From positions 62,001 to 126,000 of the forward strand of contig CAVVMR010000001.1 in NCBI GenBank assembly GCA_963749515.1: a DNA stretch of 64,000 bases. The letters run 5' to 3'. This document shows, piece after piece, positions 35,892-43,723 of the stretch (the first letter of the stretch is position 1; each line of letters opens with the position of its first letter). This DNA is from Gaiellasilicea sp963749515 (lineage in GTDB: Bacteria > Actinomycetota > Thermoleophilia > Gaiellales > Gaiellaceae). A model generated the notes under the pieces. The model worked only from the letters and a program-made list of their open reading frames with translations, did no database searches and was not told where the DNA came from. The position numbers and the translations under genes are program-made.

Positions 35892-36884
35892 ATGACTGAA
35901 ACGTTGCGCCTAGGGTTCGTCGGTGTTGGGGGCGTCGCAAACCTGATGGCATCCGCGGCGGGAGAGTCGGCGCACCTCGAATTTGCCGCCTGCACGGCGC
36001 GATCGTCTACCGCAGCAGAGAGCTTCGCGCAAAAGCACGGGCCGATGCGGGTCCACCGAGACCTCGATTCGCTCCTCGCCGATGACGACGTCGATGCCCT
36101 GTACATCGGCACCCCGAATGCGCTTCATGCCGGACAGAGTCTCGCAGCGATAAACGCGGGAAAGCACGTGCTCGTCGAGAAGCCCATGGCTCTCACGAGT
36201 GCGGAGGCGCTCGAACTAGCACAGGCAGCCGAGCGTGAAAACCGCGTCCTCGGCGTGGGGTTCCACCTCCGTCACCACGACGTGTTTCGGGAGCTGAAGC
36301 GGCGAATCGACGCGGGTGCGATTGGTGAGCCGCGGCTCGTGCGAGCAAGCTGGGGGGCGGTAGGCGGGGGGACCGGTTCCGCGTGGAAAACCGACCGACA
36401 GCTTGCCGGCGGCGGTTCGTTGATGGCCATCGGCGTCCATCTTCTGGATCTTGTGCCCTGGCTGCTCGGTGACGAGCCGGACACCGTGATGGCGGTCAGC
36501 GACACGTCAGAGGAGCAACTCGACACGACGTTCCTCACCGTCCTTTCCTTTCCGAGCTGCCTAGTCGATATCCAAATGAGCCGAAGCTTTGTTCTTGGGC
36601 CTCTGCTCGTCGTTCACGGAACAGAGGGAGAATTGCGGGCCGAACATGCATTGACGCATCTCGCCGAAGGTGAGCTCCGAACCGGTGACGGCGAACTGCT
36701 CGTCACGGCGACGCACAACCCGTACAAAAACGAAATCGCCGCCTTCGCGGAGGCCGTTCGAGGCGGTGACCCATTCCACGCCGACGGCTGGGATGGACTC
36801 CGGTGCACCGAGTTGACGACACGCGTCGCCGAAGCGGAGCAGCAAATGACGGGAGCAAGGCTCCAGGCACCAAGCCCGCCGTAA
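35892..36884 (+). CDS. Gfo/Idh/MocA family oxidoreductase
   Basis: NAD(P)-dependent dehydrogenase of 330 aa. N-terminal Rossmann fold (LGFVGVGGVANLMASAA) and the family Lys-Pro motif as VEKPMALT near residue 97, with a substrate-binding C-terminal domain containing 'GGGSLMAIGVHLLDLVPWLL' where the His is the usual catalytic histidine. Commonly acts on sugars, inositols or imino compounds. Follows the importer by 15 bp. Confidence 0.9.
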   Translation: MTETLRLGFVGVGGVANLMASAAGESAHLEFAACTARSSTAAESFAQKHGPMRVHRDLDSLLADDDVDALYIGTPNALHAGQSLAAINAGKHVLVEKPMALTSAEALELAQAAERENRVLGVGFHLRHHDVFRELKRRIDAGAIGEPRLVRASWGAVGGGTGSAWKTDRQLAGGGSLMAIGVHLLDLVPWLLGDEPDTVMAVSDTSEEQLDTTFLTVLSFPSCLVDIQMSRSFVLGPLLVVHGTEGELRAEHALTHLAEGELRTGDGELLVTATHNPYKNEIAAFAEAVRGGDPFHADGWDGLRCTELTTRVAEAEQQMTGARLQAPSPP

Positions 36885-36900
36885 TGGCCGCCCTGCGAGA

Positions 36901-36936
36901 TGCAGTATAGTGGCGGGCTGATGCAGTATAGTGGCG
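36901..36936 (+). repeat. Tandem 15-bp repeat at 21-bp period, possible operator/promoter of amidase gene
   Basis: TGCAGTATAGTGGCG occurs at 36901-36915 and 36922-36936. The 21-bp spacing places both copies on the same helix face. TATAGT fits a -10 hexamer at 5 of 6 positions, and the reverse complement carries the ATACTG core shared with other sites in this cluster. It lies 28 to 63 bp before the amidase start. Confidence 0.55.
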
Positions 36937-36964
36937 AACTTCTCGTTTCAGCCGTGAGTGCGCC

Positions 36965-38533
36965 GTGGGCGTAGCGCGGCCGACCGAGGAGCAACTCGCC
37001 GATCTCTCCCGGCGACTCGGTCTCGGGTTCTCCGCGGAGGATGTGCGGGAATTCCACGCGCTCATGGACGAGGCCCTCGAAGCTCACGATTGGGTCGCGG
37101 AGGAAGCCGACGTCGTTGCGGAAGAGCGGCCGCTTCGCGGACGCCCTCCCACTCGGGCCGAGAATCCGCTTGGGGCCTGGTATTGGCGGACGGAGATCTC
37201 AGCCACCGGCGTGGGTCCCCTAGCCGGCAAGACTGTTGCTGTGAAGGACAACATCGGCGTTGCCGACGTTCCGATGATGAACGGGAGCGTCGTGCTCGAA
37301 GGTTGCGTCCCGGAGGAAGACGCGACCGTCGTGCAGCGTGTGCTCGAAGCCGGCGCGACCGTGACGGGGAAAGCAGTGTGTGAGAGCCTGTGCTACTCCG
37401 GCGGGAGTCACACGAGCGACAGCGGTCCGGTGCTGAACCCGTATGACCACACTCGCTCGAGCGGCGGGTCGTCCAGTGGCTGCGCTGCGCTGCTGGCCAA
37501 CGGCGACGTCGACCTCGCACTCGGAGGCGACCAGGGCGGATCGATTCGCGGCCCGAGCTCATGGTCCGGCGTGTACGGCCTGAAGCCGACGTACGGGCTT
37601 GTTCCCTACACCGGTGCGTTCCCGCTCGAGATGACGCTCGACCACCTCGGGCCGATGGCACGGTCGTCGGCAGACGTGGCGCTGCTCCTCGACGTCATTG
37701 CCGGGCCGGACGGTTTGGATCCGCGCCAGAACCTGCTTGCGGCCTCGAAGCCGAACGGTTCGTACGCAGGCGAGCTCGAGCGTGGTGTGGAGGGCCTCCG
37801 GGTCGGACTGCTCCAGGAAGGGTTCGGCTGGGGAGGTTCTGAGCCTGATGTGGACGAGAACGTACGCGGCGCCGTTCACGCGTTCGGCGCGCTCGGTGCA
37901 GAGGTCGTGGACGTCTCGGTGCCCCCGCACCGCACAGGAATGAATCTCACGCTCGGGATTGCCGCCGAAGGCTCTACGTCGCTCTTCATGCACGGCTCCG
38001 GAGTCGGAACGAACTGGCGGGGGAGATACTCGACAGCGATGCTCACGTCGTTCGCCAAGGGCCTGCACGAGCGAAGTGACCGCCTTCCACCCATGGTCAA
38101 ACTCCAGATGCTCACGGGACAGTGGCTACACGACACGTACGGTGGCCTGTGCTACGCGAACGCTCAGAATCTCGGACGACGTCTCACGCAGGCGTACGAC
38201 GACGCGCTCGCCGCTGTCGACGTGCTTGCCCTGCCGACGACGCCGATGAAGGCGACGCCGCTTCCCGCCGCAGGGATCTCGGCGACGGAGTCTGCTCACG
38301 TCGCCCATCAGATGGGAGCGAACACGGCGCCGTTCAATGTCGCGGGTCACCCTGCAATGAGCATCCCCTGCGCACTCTCCGACGGGCTTCCGGTCGGATT
38401 GATGCTCGTCGGTCGACGTGGCGAGGACGGGACCGTGCTTCGCGCCGCGCACGCGTTCGAGCAGAACGTCTTCCGTCCTCCGCCGGCGCATGAGGTGCCT
38501 GGTGTCTCGACTGCGGAGCCGGTTCGACAATGA
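36965..38533 (+). CDS. Amidase, amidase-signature family
   Basis: A 522-aa amidohydrolase of the Ser-cisSer-Lys type. Lys is in 'KTVAVKDNIGVADVPMMNGS', the Gly/Ser-rich strand is 'RSSGGSSSGCAALLANGDVD' and the second serine is in 'GGDQGGSIRGPSSWSG'. An N-terminal helical extension of about 100 residues precedes the catalytic domain. Start GTG 36965. Hydrolyses a carboxamide to acid and ammonia. Coupled by ATGA to the M24 peptidase, so amide and peptide cleavage probably act in sequence on the imported compound. Confidence 0.92.
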   Translation: MGVARPTEEQLADLSRRLGLGFSAEDVREFHALMDEALEAHDWVAEEADVVAEERPLRGRPPTRAENPLGAWYWRTEISATGVGPLAGKTVAVKDNIGVADVPMMNGSVVLEGCVPEEDATVVQRVLEAGATVTGKAVCESLCYSGGSHTSDSGPVLNPYDHTRSSGGSSSGCAALLANGDVDLALGGDQGGSIRGPSSWSGVYGLKPTYGLVPYTGAFPLEMTLDHLGPMARSSADVALLLDVIAGPDGLDPRQNLLAASKPNGSYAGELERGVEGLRVGLLQEGFGWGGSEPDVDENVRGAVHAFGALGAEVVDVSVPPHRTGMNLTLGIAAEGSTSLFMHGSGVGTNWRGRYSTAMLTSFAKGLHERSDRLPPMVKLQMLTGQWLHDTYGGLCYANAQNLGRRLTQAYDDALAAVDVLALPTTPMKATPLPAAGISATESAHVAHQMGANTAPFNVAGHPAMSIPCALSDGLPVGLMLVGRRGEDGTVLRAAHAFEQNVFRPPPAHEVPGVSTAEPVRQ

Positions 38534-39678
38534 CCACGGTGATGCTGTTCGCGGACACGCTCCGCTCGGCGGATATGCGGCGTGTCGTCCCACGCCCAAT
38601 GCCCGACCCGATCTTCTATGTCGAGCACAAGGACGAGTCTCATGTCCTGACCCGCTCTTTTGAAGTCCCGCATCTGTCGGAGCTACCGGGTCTTCATGTC
38701 CACGCCTGGGACGAGTTCGGTCTCGAGGCGCTCATCAGGCAAGGCCTCGAACAGATCGAAGCGACAGGCGAGATCTCGGCCAGGTTCGCAGCCGACCTGG
38801 GCGTCGATCAGGCCGTCGTGCCGCCCGACTTCCCGCTCGAGGTCGCGGATCGCTTGCGAGCGGCCGGTGTCGAGCTCGAGGTCAGTAGAAAGCTCTTCGC
38901 CGACCGGCGCCGGCCCAAGAGCCCGGCCGAGCTCGCGGGGATCCGCCGCGCGTGTGTCGCCGCCGAGGCCGCCGCACGAGCCGTCGCACGCATGCTCGCG
39001 CGAGCCGAGATCGTCGACGGAGCGGTGCTCGCAGACGGCGAACCGGTCACTTCCGAGCGGCTGAAACGGGAGGTCGTGCTCGCCGTCATCGAACACGGTG
39101 CCTCCATCAGAGAGTTCATCATCGCGCATGGGGCACAGACCTCAGTCGGAACCCTGGGGTCAGGTGCAATCCTCGCCGGGGAGCCGATCACCGTCGATCT
39201 GTGGCCCTGGGACATCGAATCCGGCTGCTACACGGACATGACGCGGACGTTTGTCGTCGGCACGGTTTCCGAGGAGCTCACCGAGTATCACCGCCTCTGC
39301 CGTGCCGCACTGGACGCGTGTGTGAACGCGATCAGACCCGGCTTGGCGGTCGGGGAGCTCTACGGTGTCGCCGCGGACATCATCGAGGCGGCCGGCTACC
39401 CGACGATGCGGACGAAAAAGGAGGGAGAAGTCCTGCGAGACGGCTTCTTCCACACGCTCGGCCACGGAGTGGGCCTCGAAGTCCACGAGCCACCGTGGCT
39501 GAATCTCTCTGCCGATCAAGAGCTGCGCGCCGCGGAAGTCATAGCGATCGAGCCCGGTTGCTACAGGCACGGGTACGGAGGTGTGCGCCTCGAGGACCTG
39601 GTCTACGTGACCGAGGACGGCGCCGAGGACCTGGCGAACTTCCCCTACGATCTCGATCCTTCCGTCGCCGCCGGCTGA
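38530..39678 (+). CDS. M24 family metallopeptidase (Xaa-Pro dipeptidase/creatinase-like)
   Basis: A 382-aa pita-bread protein. Metal ligands are all visible: Asp in 'ITVDLWPWD', Asp in 'TDMTRTF', His in 'FHTLGHGVGLEVHEPP', Glu in 'VIAIEPGCY' and Glu in the 'GVRLEDLVYVTEDG' segment. The N-terminal domain is short and divergent, so it may be a creatinase-like hydrolase rather than a true prolidase. Last gene of the catabolic cluster, followed by a strong hairpin at 39701. Confidence 0.9.
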   Translation: MTTVMLFADTLRSADMRRVVPRPMPDPIFYVEHKDESHVLTRSFEVPHLSELPGLHVHAWDEFGLEALIRQGLEQIEATGEISARFAADLGVDQAVVPPDFPLEVADRLRAAGVELEVSRKLFADRRRPKSPAELAGIRRACVAAEAAARAVARMLARAEIVDGAVLADGEPVTSERLKREVVLAVIEHGASIREFIIAHGAQTSVGTLGSGAILAGEPITVDLWPWDIESGCYTDMTRTFVVGTVSEELTEYHRLCRAALDACVNAIRPGLAVGELYGVAADIIEAAGYPTMRTKKEGEVLRDGFFHTLGHGVGLEVHEPPWLNLSADQELRAAEVIAIEPGCYRHGYGGVRLEDLVYVTEDGAEDLANFPYDLDPSVAAG

Positions 39679-39695
39679 GCAGCCAACCGCCGCCG

Positions 39696-39755
39696 GAATG
39701 GGAAAACCCTGCGGGTTGCAGGGTTTTCCGTTAGCAGGCCTGCAAGCCGGATTCT
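39696..39755 (-). repeat. Partial copy 1 of rnpB 3' end plus terminator
   Basis: About 60 bp similar to the rnpB 3' end at 46603-46660: a perfect 12-bp hairpin (GGAAAACCCTGC 39701-39712, GCAGGGTTTTCC 39718-39729), then GTTAGCAGGCC and AAGCCGGATTCT. It lacks the rest of RNase P RNA. Same orientation as copies 2 and 3. Also works as terminator for the M24 peptidase gene. A second hairpin CCCATCG/CGATGGG follows at 39759-39780. Confidence 0.7.
39701..39729. terminator. Hairpin terminator after M24 peptidase gene (part of repeat copy 1)
   Basis: 12-bp perfect stem with a 5-nt loop and A/T-rich outer ends, so it should act in both directions: for the M24 gene on the plus strand and the AfsR-like gene ending at 39806 on the minus strand. 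Confidence 0.75.
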
Positions 39756-39805
39756 TCGCCCATCGTCTCTGGGCGATGGGGTAGACGCCGCAAAACGGTG
39801 GCCAG

Positions 39806-42571
39806 TTACCGTTGCGAGGAGGTGTTCGCCACGGCAGCAGAGGCCTCACGCTCAGCGAAATCGAACGCGTCCGCAAGTGAGAGCCGTCGCCCCTCTTCGA
39901 AGGCCTGCTCGAAAGCATTGTCTCCGAGTTCCTCTCGTGCCCCGGACTCGACGGGCGCTGCCCAACCCTCTTCGTCCCGTCCGACACCACGGCCAACCGC
40001 CATTCGGATGGCCACCGCGGCGCCGAGCCTTCGAGCCGCTGTCGTGGGGTCGCCTGTCATGAGCGCCAGCCCTGCGAGCACTTCAAGCGTCGGAGGGAGA
40101 AACTCGGTCGTGAAAACCTCGCGCTGCAGCGAGATGCTTTTCGACAGTTGCGCCGCTGCCTGTGCATGCTCACCGAGAAGGAGCAAGGCTCCGCCGAGAG
40201 TCGCGTTCACTCCGGCCTTCCCGACGGTGTCGCCCACAGCGTCCATGTGAACAAGGCTCTCCTCGAGTAACGGCATCGCCGAGGGCGCGTCGTACTCACT
40301 CAGCAGCGTCAGTGCGAGATTGACGAGCGCCGTCGCGATTGAGGCTTGATCCTGAAGGTCGCGTGCAATGGGAAGTAGCTCCTCTCGGATGCGCCGCGCC
40401 TCCGAGGTGTCACCCGCCTGGCTGCGGAGGTTGCCGAGGTTGTTCAGTGCGTCGAACTCTCCCTGGCGGTCTCCTAGGCACTGGTAGATCGCGAGGGCCT
40501 CGGTGACGTACTGGTCTGCCGCCTCCGTGTCGACGAGCGCATCCGCGATCCCCCCGGCGCGCAGAAGCGTCTTCGCTCGCAACCGCGTCTGCTCCGTCTC
40601 AGAAAACTCGAGCGCGCGAACGAGCCTCTCGCGACCCTCGTCGTACTGGCCGCGTACGTCCCAGTACCAGCCCGCTGCGCACGCGAGGCGAGTAAAGAGA
40701 GCACGATCTCCTGCTGCGTCGGCCCAGTCCAGTGCCGCGCGCAAGTCATCCTGGCGGCGTGCAATCTCATTGAGTGCGGCAGCCTGCCGCGGACCGGTTG
40801 TGAGTTCGTCAGCACGCTCGAGCTCGGCGAGCATGTGCTCCGCATGGCGCCGACGAATCGCGTCTGCGTCCGCCCGCTCATCGAGACGGCCCAAGATGAA
40901 TTCGCGAACCGTCGTCAGCAACGCGAAGCGCCCGACGACGCCCGGTCGCCGCACGACGAGGCTCTTGTCGATGAGTCCCGCGAGAGTTTCAGGGTCAGTT
41001 GGAAGCACGGCTTCCGCGTCGGCGAGGTCAAAAGTCCCGGCGAACACCGCAAGACCCTCGAACAACTCGCGCTCGCTGTCATTCAGCAATGTGTAGCTCC
41101 ACTCAATCGTGGCGGAGAGCGTGCGATGTCGCTCGGGGGCGTCCAGCGGCCCTCCGCTCAACAGGTCAAGCTGGTTCCCGAGCCGCGCGAGAAGCTCTTC
41201 CGGAGAGAAGAGCCTCGTTCGCGCCGCGGCAAGCTCGATCGCAAGCGGCAGCTGATCGAGGCGTTCGCACAGCTCGCCGATCTCTTCGGACTCCGGGTCG
41301 AGGTCTATACCGAGTCGGCCCGCCCGCTCTGTGAAGAGCTGCGATGCGTCGCTCAGCTGGAGCGGCCCGAGGACGACCTCGACCTCGCCCGAGAGATGGA
41401 GGCGTTCGCGACTCGTCGCGAGGACAGCGACCTGCGGGCAGCGCGAGAGCACTGGCGCAAGCCCGGCTGCTCCGGACAAGACCTGCTCGAAGTTGTCGAG
41501 GACGAGCAGCACGCGCCGAGCGCCGAGGTGCGTGGCGAGGTCGCCGTCCGCATCGAGCGTTGAGGTGATCGCAGGCAGAACGTGCTCCGGCTCACGCAGC
41601 GGCGCCAGCTCGACGAACCAGACACCATCAGGGAAGGATGGCGCGAGATCCGCTGCCGCCTGGATCGCCAGGCGGGTCTTCCCGACACCTCCCGGTCCCG
41701 TAATGGTGGCAAGGCGGACGTCATTCTCGGCTAGGGCACGCATGAGTCTTGCCCGTTCCTCGTCGCGTCCGATGAGAGGCGTCGGCGGAACCGGGAGTCG
41801 CACCGTCGGTTCGACCGGTACGGCTGAAGCGAGATCTGGATCCTGGTTCAGGATCGATCGGTGCAAGTCCTGCAGCTCTGAGCCGGGATCGATCCCGAGC
41901 TCGTCGACGAGCGCGGCGCGCGCAGCGAGGTAGGCGTCGAGTGCGTCGGCCTGTCGACCGGCGCGGTAGAGAGCGAGCATGAGCTGCCCGCGGAAGCGCT
42001 CACGCAGGGGATGCTCCTTGACGATTGCTTCGAGCTCTCCGACGAGCTCGCGGTCCCGCCCACACGCGAGGTCGGCTTCAAGACGGCCCTCGAGCGCGGC
42101 GACCCGAAGTTCCTCGAGCCGCGCTATCTCTGGCTGTGCCCACGACTCATAGGTGAACTCGGCGAGGGCGGGGCCTCGCCAGAGTGCGAGGGCTGCAGCG
42201 AGTTTTGCGGCCCGGTCCAGCGGGGTGAGCTTCGGAGCTACGGCGAGCAAACGCTCGAACTCGGCGCTGTCGAGCGCCTCGGCACTGACGTCGAGCCGGT
42301 AGCCGCCTGCGTCGGTCACGATTGTCTCCGGCCCGAGCGCCTTTCTGAGGTGAGACACGTAGCCCTGAATCGCGGTCTGAGGGCGACCGGGGGGCTTCTC
42401 CGGCCACAAAGCTTCGATCAGCGCGTCCGTAGGAACTGAACGTCCGTGCTCACGCGCGAGCAGGGCAAGAAGCGCGCGCTGCTTGCTCCCGCCGAGCGGG
42501 AGCGCGACGCCCGCCCGCCAGGCCACGAGTGGGCCGAGGACTCCGATGTGAATGCCTGCGGCGGCCGCCAT
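39806..42571 (-). CDS. AfsR/SARP-like regulator with BTAD, NB-ARC and TPR regions
   Basis: A 921-aa transcription activator. Residues about 6-100 form the OmpR-like winged helix (GVLGPLVAWRAGVALPLGGS), about 100-250 the bacterial activation domain (TPLDRAAKLAAALALWRGPA), then an NB-ARC/STAND ATPase with Walker A TGPGGVGKTR and 'VLLVLDNFEQVL', and C-terminal TPR helices ('EFDALNNLGNLRSQAGD'). ATG 42571 has GAGG just upstream. Two short secreted-protein genes lie directly upstream on the same strand, each with a triple heptamer promoter of the form SARPs bind (43384-43412, 43695-43723). It probably activates them. Lies inside a segment flanked by rnpB-end repeats. Confidence 0.9.
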   Translation of the reverse strand: MAAAAGIHIGVLGPLVAWRAGVALPLGGSKQRALLALLAREHGRSVPTDALIEALWPEKPPGRPQTAIQGYVSHLRKALGPETIVTDAGGYRLDVSAEALDSAEFERLLAVAPKLTPLDRAAKLAAALALWRGPALAEFTYESWAQPEIARLEELRVAALEGRLEADLACGRDRELVGELEAIVKEHPLRERFRGQLMLALYRAGRQADALDAYLAARAALVDELGIDPGSELQDLHRSILNQDPDLASAVPVEPTVRLPVPPTPLIGRDEERARLMRALAENDVRLATITGPGGVGKTRLAIQAAADLAPSFPDGVWFVELAPLREPEHVLPAITSTLDADGDLATHLGARRVLLVLDNFEQVLSGAAGLAPVLSRCPQVAVLATSRERLHLSGEVEVVLGPLQLSDASQLFTERAGRLGIDLDPESEEIGELCERLDQLPLAIELAAARTRLFSPEELLARLGNQLDLLSGGPLDAPERHRTLSATIEWSYTLLNDSERELFEGLAVFAGTFDLADAEAVLPTDPETLAGLIDKSLVVRRPGVVGRFALLTTVREFILGRLDERADADAIRRRHAEHMLAELERADELTTGPRQAAALNEIARRQDDLRAALDWADAAGDRALFTRLACAAGWYWDVRGQYDEGRERLVRALEFSETEQTRLRAKTLLRAGGIADALVDTEAADQYVTEALAIYQCLGDRQGEFDALNNLGNLRSQAGDTSEARRIREELLPIARDLQDQASIATALVNLALTLLSEYDAPSAMPLLEESLVHMDAVGDTVGKAGVNATLGGALLLLGEHAQAAAQLSKSISLQREVFTTEFLPPTLEVLAGLALMTGDPTTAARRLGAAVAIRMAVGRGVGRDEEGWAAPVESGAREELGDNAFEQAFEEGRRLSLADAFDFAEREASAAVANTSSQR

Positions 42572-42625
42572 GCCCCTCAAGAGACGGTAACACGCAATTG
42601 CCGCGCGACCAGCGCTACTTCCCGC

Positions 42626-42653
42626 GACGAGGAGCCGGCTACGGCTCCTCGTC
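42626..42653. terminator. Hairpin between the AfsR-like gene and the secreted-protein gene
   Basis: GACGAGGAGCCG (42626-42637), GCTA loop, CGGCTCCTCGTC (42642-42653): a perfect 12-bp stem downstream of the secreted-protein gene on the minus strand. A second hairpin, CGCGCGGGCC/GGCCCGCGCG, lies at 42683-42711. Neither has a strong U-tract. Together they would separate the peptide gene from the regulator gene. Confidence 0.65.
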
Positions 42654-42737
42654 ATTGGAGTTGGTGGTGCACGCATCCCGAACGCGCGGGCCCCTCCACG
42701 AGGCCCGCGCGCAACCGATGCAGCTCGGACTAGCGTT

Positions 42738-43322
42738 TCAGCATCCAGTGATGCGGTCGGCGGAAGCAGCGAGGTTCGAAGGAGACAGGGTCCACTGGAC
42801 GGGAAGCGACCTGTACACCCAACCGCCCGACCAAGGGTGGTACCAGGCAACGTCGACGATCGCCTTGACGGAGCCGAAGCTAGGGTAGTACTCGTGGTAC
42901 TGGTTGGCCTGCCAATACTGGGCCCACGTGATCATCACGTTGGGGGCGGACCATCCGCCAAAATCGGTCGACGCGTTCGCCGATGCGGTACCGGGAACCC
43001 AGGATCCCTGCGCGACGACGGCCCCGGTGCGCGCGCTGACGAACGTCGCTCGCCAGGCGACTGACTGGTTCTGGAGGCCCCAGAGTGACGAGACGCGCGG
43101 CGGCCGCACGGTCAGCTTGGCGAGTGTCGCGCCGCCCTGCACGTAGCGCAGCTCGCATCGCGCGCCAACGTTGACGCTCGGCAGGTAAGGCTGCTCGCGA
43201 ATGACGAAGTCGTGGTACCCGTTGCCGTCCGTGTCATAGGCCTGGGCGGTGCCGGCCGCTGCGAGGGCGAGAACGGCTCCAGCGGCGGCGAATGTGGCGA
43301 GGGACTTGAGCGTGCGGGTCAT
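42738..43322 (-). CDS. Secreted protein of unknown function, SARP-type promoter
   Basis: A 194-aa protein not matching a family I know. Signal peptide: basic MTRTLKS, hydrophobic core, then GTAQA cleavage near residue 30. The mature part is rich in Trp, Tyr, Ser and Gly, looks beta-structured, and has two cysteines (GARCELRY near the start, ITGC at the very end) that could form one disulfide. ATG 43322 is preceded by GGAAGGAG. Promoter has three heptamers at 43384-43412. Likely an exported product switched on by the adjacent AfsR-like regulator. Confidence 0.82.
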   Translation of the reverse strand: MTRTLKSLATFAAAGAVLALAAAGTAQAYDTDGNGYHDFVIREQPYLPSVNVGARCELRYVQGGATLAKLTVRPPRVSSLWGLQNQSVAWRATFVSARTGAVVAQGSWVPGTASANASTDFGGWSAPNVMITWAQYWQANQYHEYYPSFGSVKAIVDVAWYHPWSGGWVYRSLPVQWTLSPSNLAASADRITGC

Positions 43323-43369
43323 CGTGGCTCCTTCCGGTCTTCGACTGCCCACCGCAGTCGGCTGGCGTC

Positions 43370-43412
43370 AGGATCGGTGGAGCTGCTAGAGGCTCGCTTG
43401 ACGCTCGCTAGA
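43370..43412 (-). promoter_or_regulatory. SARP-type promoter: three heptamers at 11-bp period plus -10
   Basis: On the minus strand TCTAGCG, TCAAGCG and TCTAGCA occupy 43412-43406, 43401-43395 and 43390-43384, separated by 4 bp. Exactly 8 bp later comes GATCCT (43375-43370), keeping the A at position 2 and T at position 6 of a -10 box. The secreted-protein start is about 48 bp further on. Confidence 0.72.
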
Positions 43413-43468
43413 CGCGTCGCCTGCCGTCCAGCAGCGAGCCGATCGGGGAGCGCTACAGCCGGACCGGC

Positions 43469-43494
43469 AGAAGACCGCCTTTCGGCGGTCTTCT
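43469..43494. terminator. Hairpin terminator downstream of small signal-peptide gene
   Basis: AGAAGACCGCC (43469-43479), TTTC, GGCGGTCTTCT (43484-43494): perfect 11-bp stem between the 30-codon gene and the promoter of the 194-aa secreted protein. Confidence 0.7.
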
Positions 43495-43538
43495 ACTGTC
43501 AGCCTGGCCTCGAGGCCAAGACAGAGGGAGCGCGGATG

Positions 43539-43631
43539 CTACGGGAATCGGAACCCAGCCTGCGCGCTGGGGACGAGCATCGCTGCGAAGACGATCGCGG
43601 TCATGCCGAGAGTTACGAGCCGAGCCTTCAT
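43539..43631 (-). CDS. 30-aa signal-peptide-like product with SARP-type promoter
   Basis: ATG 43631 follows AAAGGA at a good distance. The product opens MKARLVTLGMTAIVFAAMLV and ends PSAQAGFRFP: a complete Sec signal with an AQA cleavage site leaving only GFRFP. Own triple-heptamer promoter at 43681-43723 and own terminator at 43469-43494, so the short unit looks deliberate rather than decayed. It could release a pentapeptide signal or be a truncated secreted-protein gene. A frameshift remnant cannot be excluded. Too short for homology. Confidence 0.55.
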   Translation of the reverse strand: MKARLVTLGMTAIVFAAMLVPSAQAGFRFP

Positions 43632-43680
43632 CGCCGATCCTTTCTCTTGGTGAGATCGCCCGTGCGGTCTCGATGTGGGC

Positions 43681-43723
43681 AGGTTCGGCCGTACCGCTAG
43701 AGACTCGCTAGAGGACCGCTGGA
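43681..43723 (-). promoter_or_regulatory. SARP-type promoter: three heptamers at 11-bp period plus -10
   Basis: Minus-strand TCCAGCG (43723-43717), TCTAGCG (43712-43706) and TCTAGCG (43701-43695), then 8 bp, then GAACCT (43686-43681). Same heptamer class and spacing as the promoter at 43370-43412; both are upstream of the AfsR-like gene's small neighbours. Confidence 0.72.

Noticed and set aside
39696..39755. Second RNase P RNA gene
   Set aside because: Only the terminator and last about 24 nt are present; the conserved 5' core with GAGGAAAGTCCGG is missing, likewise at 44097-44153.
39160..39996. 278-codon minus-strand frame spanning repeat copy 1
   Set aside because: Antisense to the M24 peptidase gene and continues through the terminator; no start signal.
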